From Acidimicrobiia bacterium (lineage in GTDB: Bacteria > Actinomycetota > Acidimicrobiia > IMCC26256 > JAENVU01): a stretch of 15,630 nucleotides of DNA. The stretch is from contig JADGON010000166.1 in NCBI GenBank assembly GCA_017882945.1, forward strand, positions 1-15,630, read 5' to 3'. The position numbers were made by a program, and so were the translations under genes. Below are positions 14,102 through 15,630 of this stretch, in pieces; positions within the stretch are counted from its first letter, which is position 1, and each line of letters starts with the position of its first letter. A model generated the notes under the pieces. It was not told the DNA's origin and did not search any database. It saw only the letters and a program-made list of their open reading frames with translations.

Positions 14102-14982
14102 GCATCTTCATCGACGAGACCACGAAGTTCGTCTACCAAGGTCTGACCGGGTCCCAGGGCCGCTTCTACGGCAAGCTCAATCGCGAGTACGGCACCCAGG
14201 TCGTCGCGGGGACCAACCCCAAGAAGGCCGGTACGGACGTGGACGGGGTCCCGATCTTCGCGTCGGTCGCCGAGGCCGTGAAGGAGACTGGGGCGACGGG
14301 CTCCTGCATCTTCATCCCCGCGCCGGGTGTGCGCGGCGCGGTGATGGATGCGGCCGAGGGTGGCGTCACGTTCATCGTGGTCATCACCGAGGGGGTGCCC
14401 GCCCACGACGAGGCCTGGTTCTTCAACGAGCTCCGGCGCAACTACCCCGACGTCGCGCTGCTCGGCCCCAACTGCCCCGGGATCATCAGTCCCGGCAAGG
14501 CCAACGTCGGCATCACCGCGGGCCACATCGCCAAGCCCGGCGGCCCGGTGGGCATCGTGAGCCGCTCCGGCACGCTGACCTACCAGGCGCTCTGGGAGCT
14601 CAAGGCGAACGACATCGGCGTCACCACGTGCGTGGGCATCGGGGGCGACCCCGTCCCCGGCACGAGCTTCATCGACTGCCTGCAGGCGTTCGAGGCGGAT
14701 CCCGAGACCAAGGCCGTGATGATGATCGGCGAGATCGGCGGCTCGGCGGAGGAGGAGGCGGCGGAGTTCATCAAGACCTCGATGACCAAGCCGGTGGCCT
14801 CCTACATCGCCGGGGTCACCGCGCCCCCGGGCAAGAAGATGGGCCACGCGGGCGCGATCGTCTCCGGCGGCAAGGGGACGGCCAGGGCCAAGATGGAGGC
14901 GCTCGAGGACGCGGGCGTGCGGGTCGGCCTCAACCCCACCGAGGCCGGCGACCTCATGGCCGAGATCGTCAAGACCCTGTAA
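14098..14982 (+). CDS. sucD: Succinyl-CoA synthetase alpha subunit
   Basis: The 294-residue protein starts at a GTG that overlaps the sucC stop (GTGA), so translation is coupled and the two subunits are made together. The N-terminal CoA-binding Rossmann domain has FVYQGLTGSQGRFYGKLNR. The phosphorylated histidine is H250, in KKMGHAGAIVSGGKGTARAK. GPNCPGIISPGKANVGI (123-139) and IVSRSGTLTYQA are the conserved segments contacting the phosphohistidine loop. The C-terminus ends ...GDLMAEIVKTL. All catalytic features are present. It is followed after 77 bp by purN, which has its own promoter-like hexamer. Confidence 0.97.
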   Translation: MSIFIDETTKFVYQGLTGSQGRFYGKLNREYGTQVVAGTNPKKAGTDVDGVPIFASVAEAVKETGATGSCIFIPAPGVRGAVMDAAEGGVTFIVVITEGVPAHDEAWFFNELRRNYPDVALLGPNCPGIISPGKANVGITAGHIAKPGGPVGIVSRSGTLTYQALWELKANDIGVTTCVGIGGDPVPGTSFIDCLQAFEADPETKAVMMIGEIGGSAEEEAAEFIKTSMTKPVASYIAGVTAPPGKKMGHAGAIVSGGKGTARAKMEALEDAGVRVGLNPTEAGDLMAEIVKTL

Positions 14983-15045
14983 GACGCGCCCCCCTCCCTC
15001 TCCCCGCGGGTGGGATTCGATCGGGACGGGCGCGGCTCGACCCGA

Positions 15046-15051
15046 TAGGTT
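15046..15051 (+). promoter_or_regulatory. -10-like TAGGTT upstream of purN, leaderless spacing
   Basis: TAGGTT ends 5 nt before GTG 15057 and 8 nt before ATG 15060, with no Shine-Dalgarno between. The same hexamer lies before dtd. A GTG-ATG pair at the start also occurs in the glycosyltransferase gene (6142/6139). Confidence 0.5.
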
Positions 15052-15059
15052 GAGACGTG

Positions 15060-15630
15060 ATGCGGATCGGGGTCCTGGCATCCGGAACGGGAACCATTCT
15101 CCAAGCCCTCCTGGACGCGGATCTTCCCATCGTCGTCGTGATCGTCGACCGTCCGTGCGCCGCGATCGAGCGCGCGGAGAAGGCTGGAGTCACCGTCGAG
15201 ACCATTGCCCGTGACAGCTTCGGTGAGAGCTTCGACCGCCTCGCCTACACGCACCGCGTGGTCGACGCGCTCGAACGCCACCAGGTGGATCTGGTCGCGA
15301 TGGCCGGCTTCGGGACCATTCTCGACAAGCCGATCCACGACCGCTACGAGCACCGCATCGTGAACACGCACCCGGCGCTGCTCCCCGCGTTCAAGGGCTG
15401 GCACGCGGTCGACGACGCGCTCGCGGCCGGGGTGAAGCTCACCGGCTGCACGGTGCACTACGCCACGCTCGAGGTGGACGACGGCCCGATCCTCGCCCAG
15501 GAGTCGGTGCCGGTCCTCCCCGGCGACACCGTGGAGACGCTGCAGGAGCGCATCAAGACCGTCGAGCGCGTCCTGTACCCGGCCGTCCTGTGGCGTCTCA
15601 TCGAAGAGGAAAAGCAGGAGCACGGGCACG
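15060..15630 (+). CDS. purN: Phosphoribosylglycinamide formyltransferase, 3' end cut by window edge
   Basis: The 190 visible residues begin MRIGVLASGTGTILQALLDA, the N-terminal glycine-rich phosphate-binding loop of GART. The catalytic Asn-His pair is N102 and H104 in IVNTHPALLPAFKG. The catalytic Asp is D140 in LEVDDGPILAQESV. TGCTVHYAT (H133) is the conserved substrate/folate-site segment. The enzyme transfers a formyl group from 10-formyl-THF to GAR in purine biosynthesis. Family length is about 190-215 residues, so only a few residues and the stop are missing. In other actinobacteria purN follows sucCD and is followed by purH, which would be expected beyond the edge. An in-frame GTG at 15057 directly precedes the ATG and is an alternative start. 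Confidence 0.95.
   Translation, partial: MRIGVLASGTGTILQALLDADLPIVVVIVDRPCAAIERAEKAGVTVETIARDSFGESFDRLAYTHRVVDALERHQVDLVAMAGFGTILDKPIHDRYEHRIVNTHPALLPAFKGWHAVDDALAAGVKLTGCTVHYATLEVDDGPILAQESVPVLPGDTVETLQERIKTVERVLYPAVLWRLIEEEKQEHGH

Noticed and set aside
1..15630. Defence island, prophage, CRISPR array, tRNA or rRNA genes
   Set aside because: All sizeable open stretches are explained by housekeeping genes; no direct-repeat/spacer pattern, integrase, transposase or tRNA cloverleaf was seen.

Overview
The window is very GC-rich DNA (about 70% by eye), densely coding, with frequent GTG starts. It carries housekeeping genes of clearly actinobacterial type: GuaB3, a PcrA/UvrD1 helicase with the C-terminal Tudor-like tail, the sucC-sucD-purN order, and a FadD-like acyl-CoA synthetase. 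From established knowledge, pcrA, sucCD and purN also lie close together in Mycobacterium and Streptomyces, so this looks like a conserved chromosomal core segment rather than an island. A lineage such as Acidimicrobiia fits, but that placement is inference.

Layout. 1-377 (-): 5' part of an acyl-CoA synthetase, divergent from a NudL-type CoA pyrophosphatase (420-1133, +). 1171-1560 (+): small membrane-anchored pseudopilin-like protein. 1665-4379 (+): guaB3-guaA, guanine nucleotide synthesis. 4412-6142 (-): multi-pass GT-C/ArnT-like glycosyltransferase, convergent with guaA. 6278-7029 (+): dtd (D-Tyr-tRNA deacylase) and a small unknown gene that appears to begin with CTG. 7068-10181 (+): pcrA helicase interrupted in helicase motif III by a 260-residue intein. 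10168-11753 (-): a two-gene phosphate transport unit (pit plus a DUF47/PhoU-like partner). 11797-12252 (-): small membrane-anchored unknown protein. 12299-12422: intergenic tandem repeat of two 62-bp units. 12462-14982 (+): stand-alone cobalamin-binding mutase subunit, then sucC-sucD. 15060-end (+): 5' part of purN.

Genes working together: guaB3, guaA and purN all serve purine synthesis. The B12-binding mutase subunit would deliver succinyl-CoA to SucCD. Pit and its DUF47 partner form one phosphate-uptake unit with a 4-bp start/stop overlap.

The less ordinary signals are: (1) the intein in PcrA, whose central ~100-residue insert shows no LAGLIDADG or HNH motif, and which carries an in-frame 48-nt DNA palindrome; (2) the 62-bp tandem repeat with crossed (pseudoknot-like) inverted repeats; (3) a recurring TAnnnT hexamer (usually TAGnnT) 5-9 nt before start codons, suggesting widespread leaderless transcription; (4) a probable CTG start. 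No RNA gene, CRISPR array, insertion sequence or phage gene was found.
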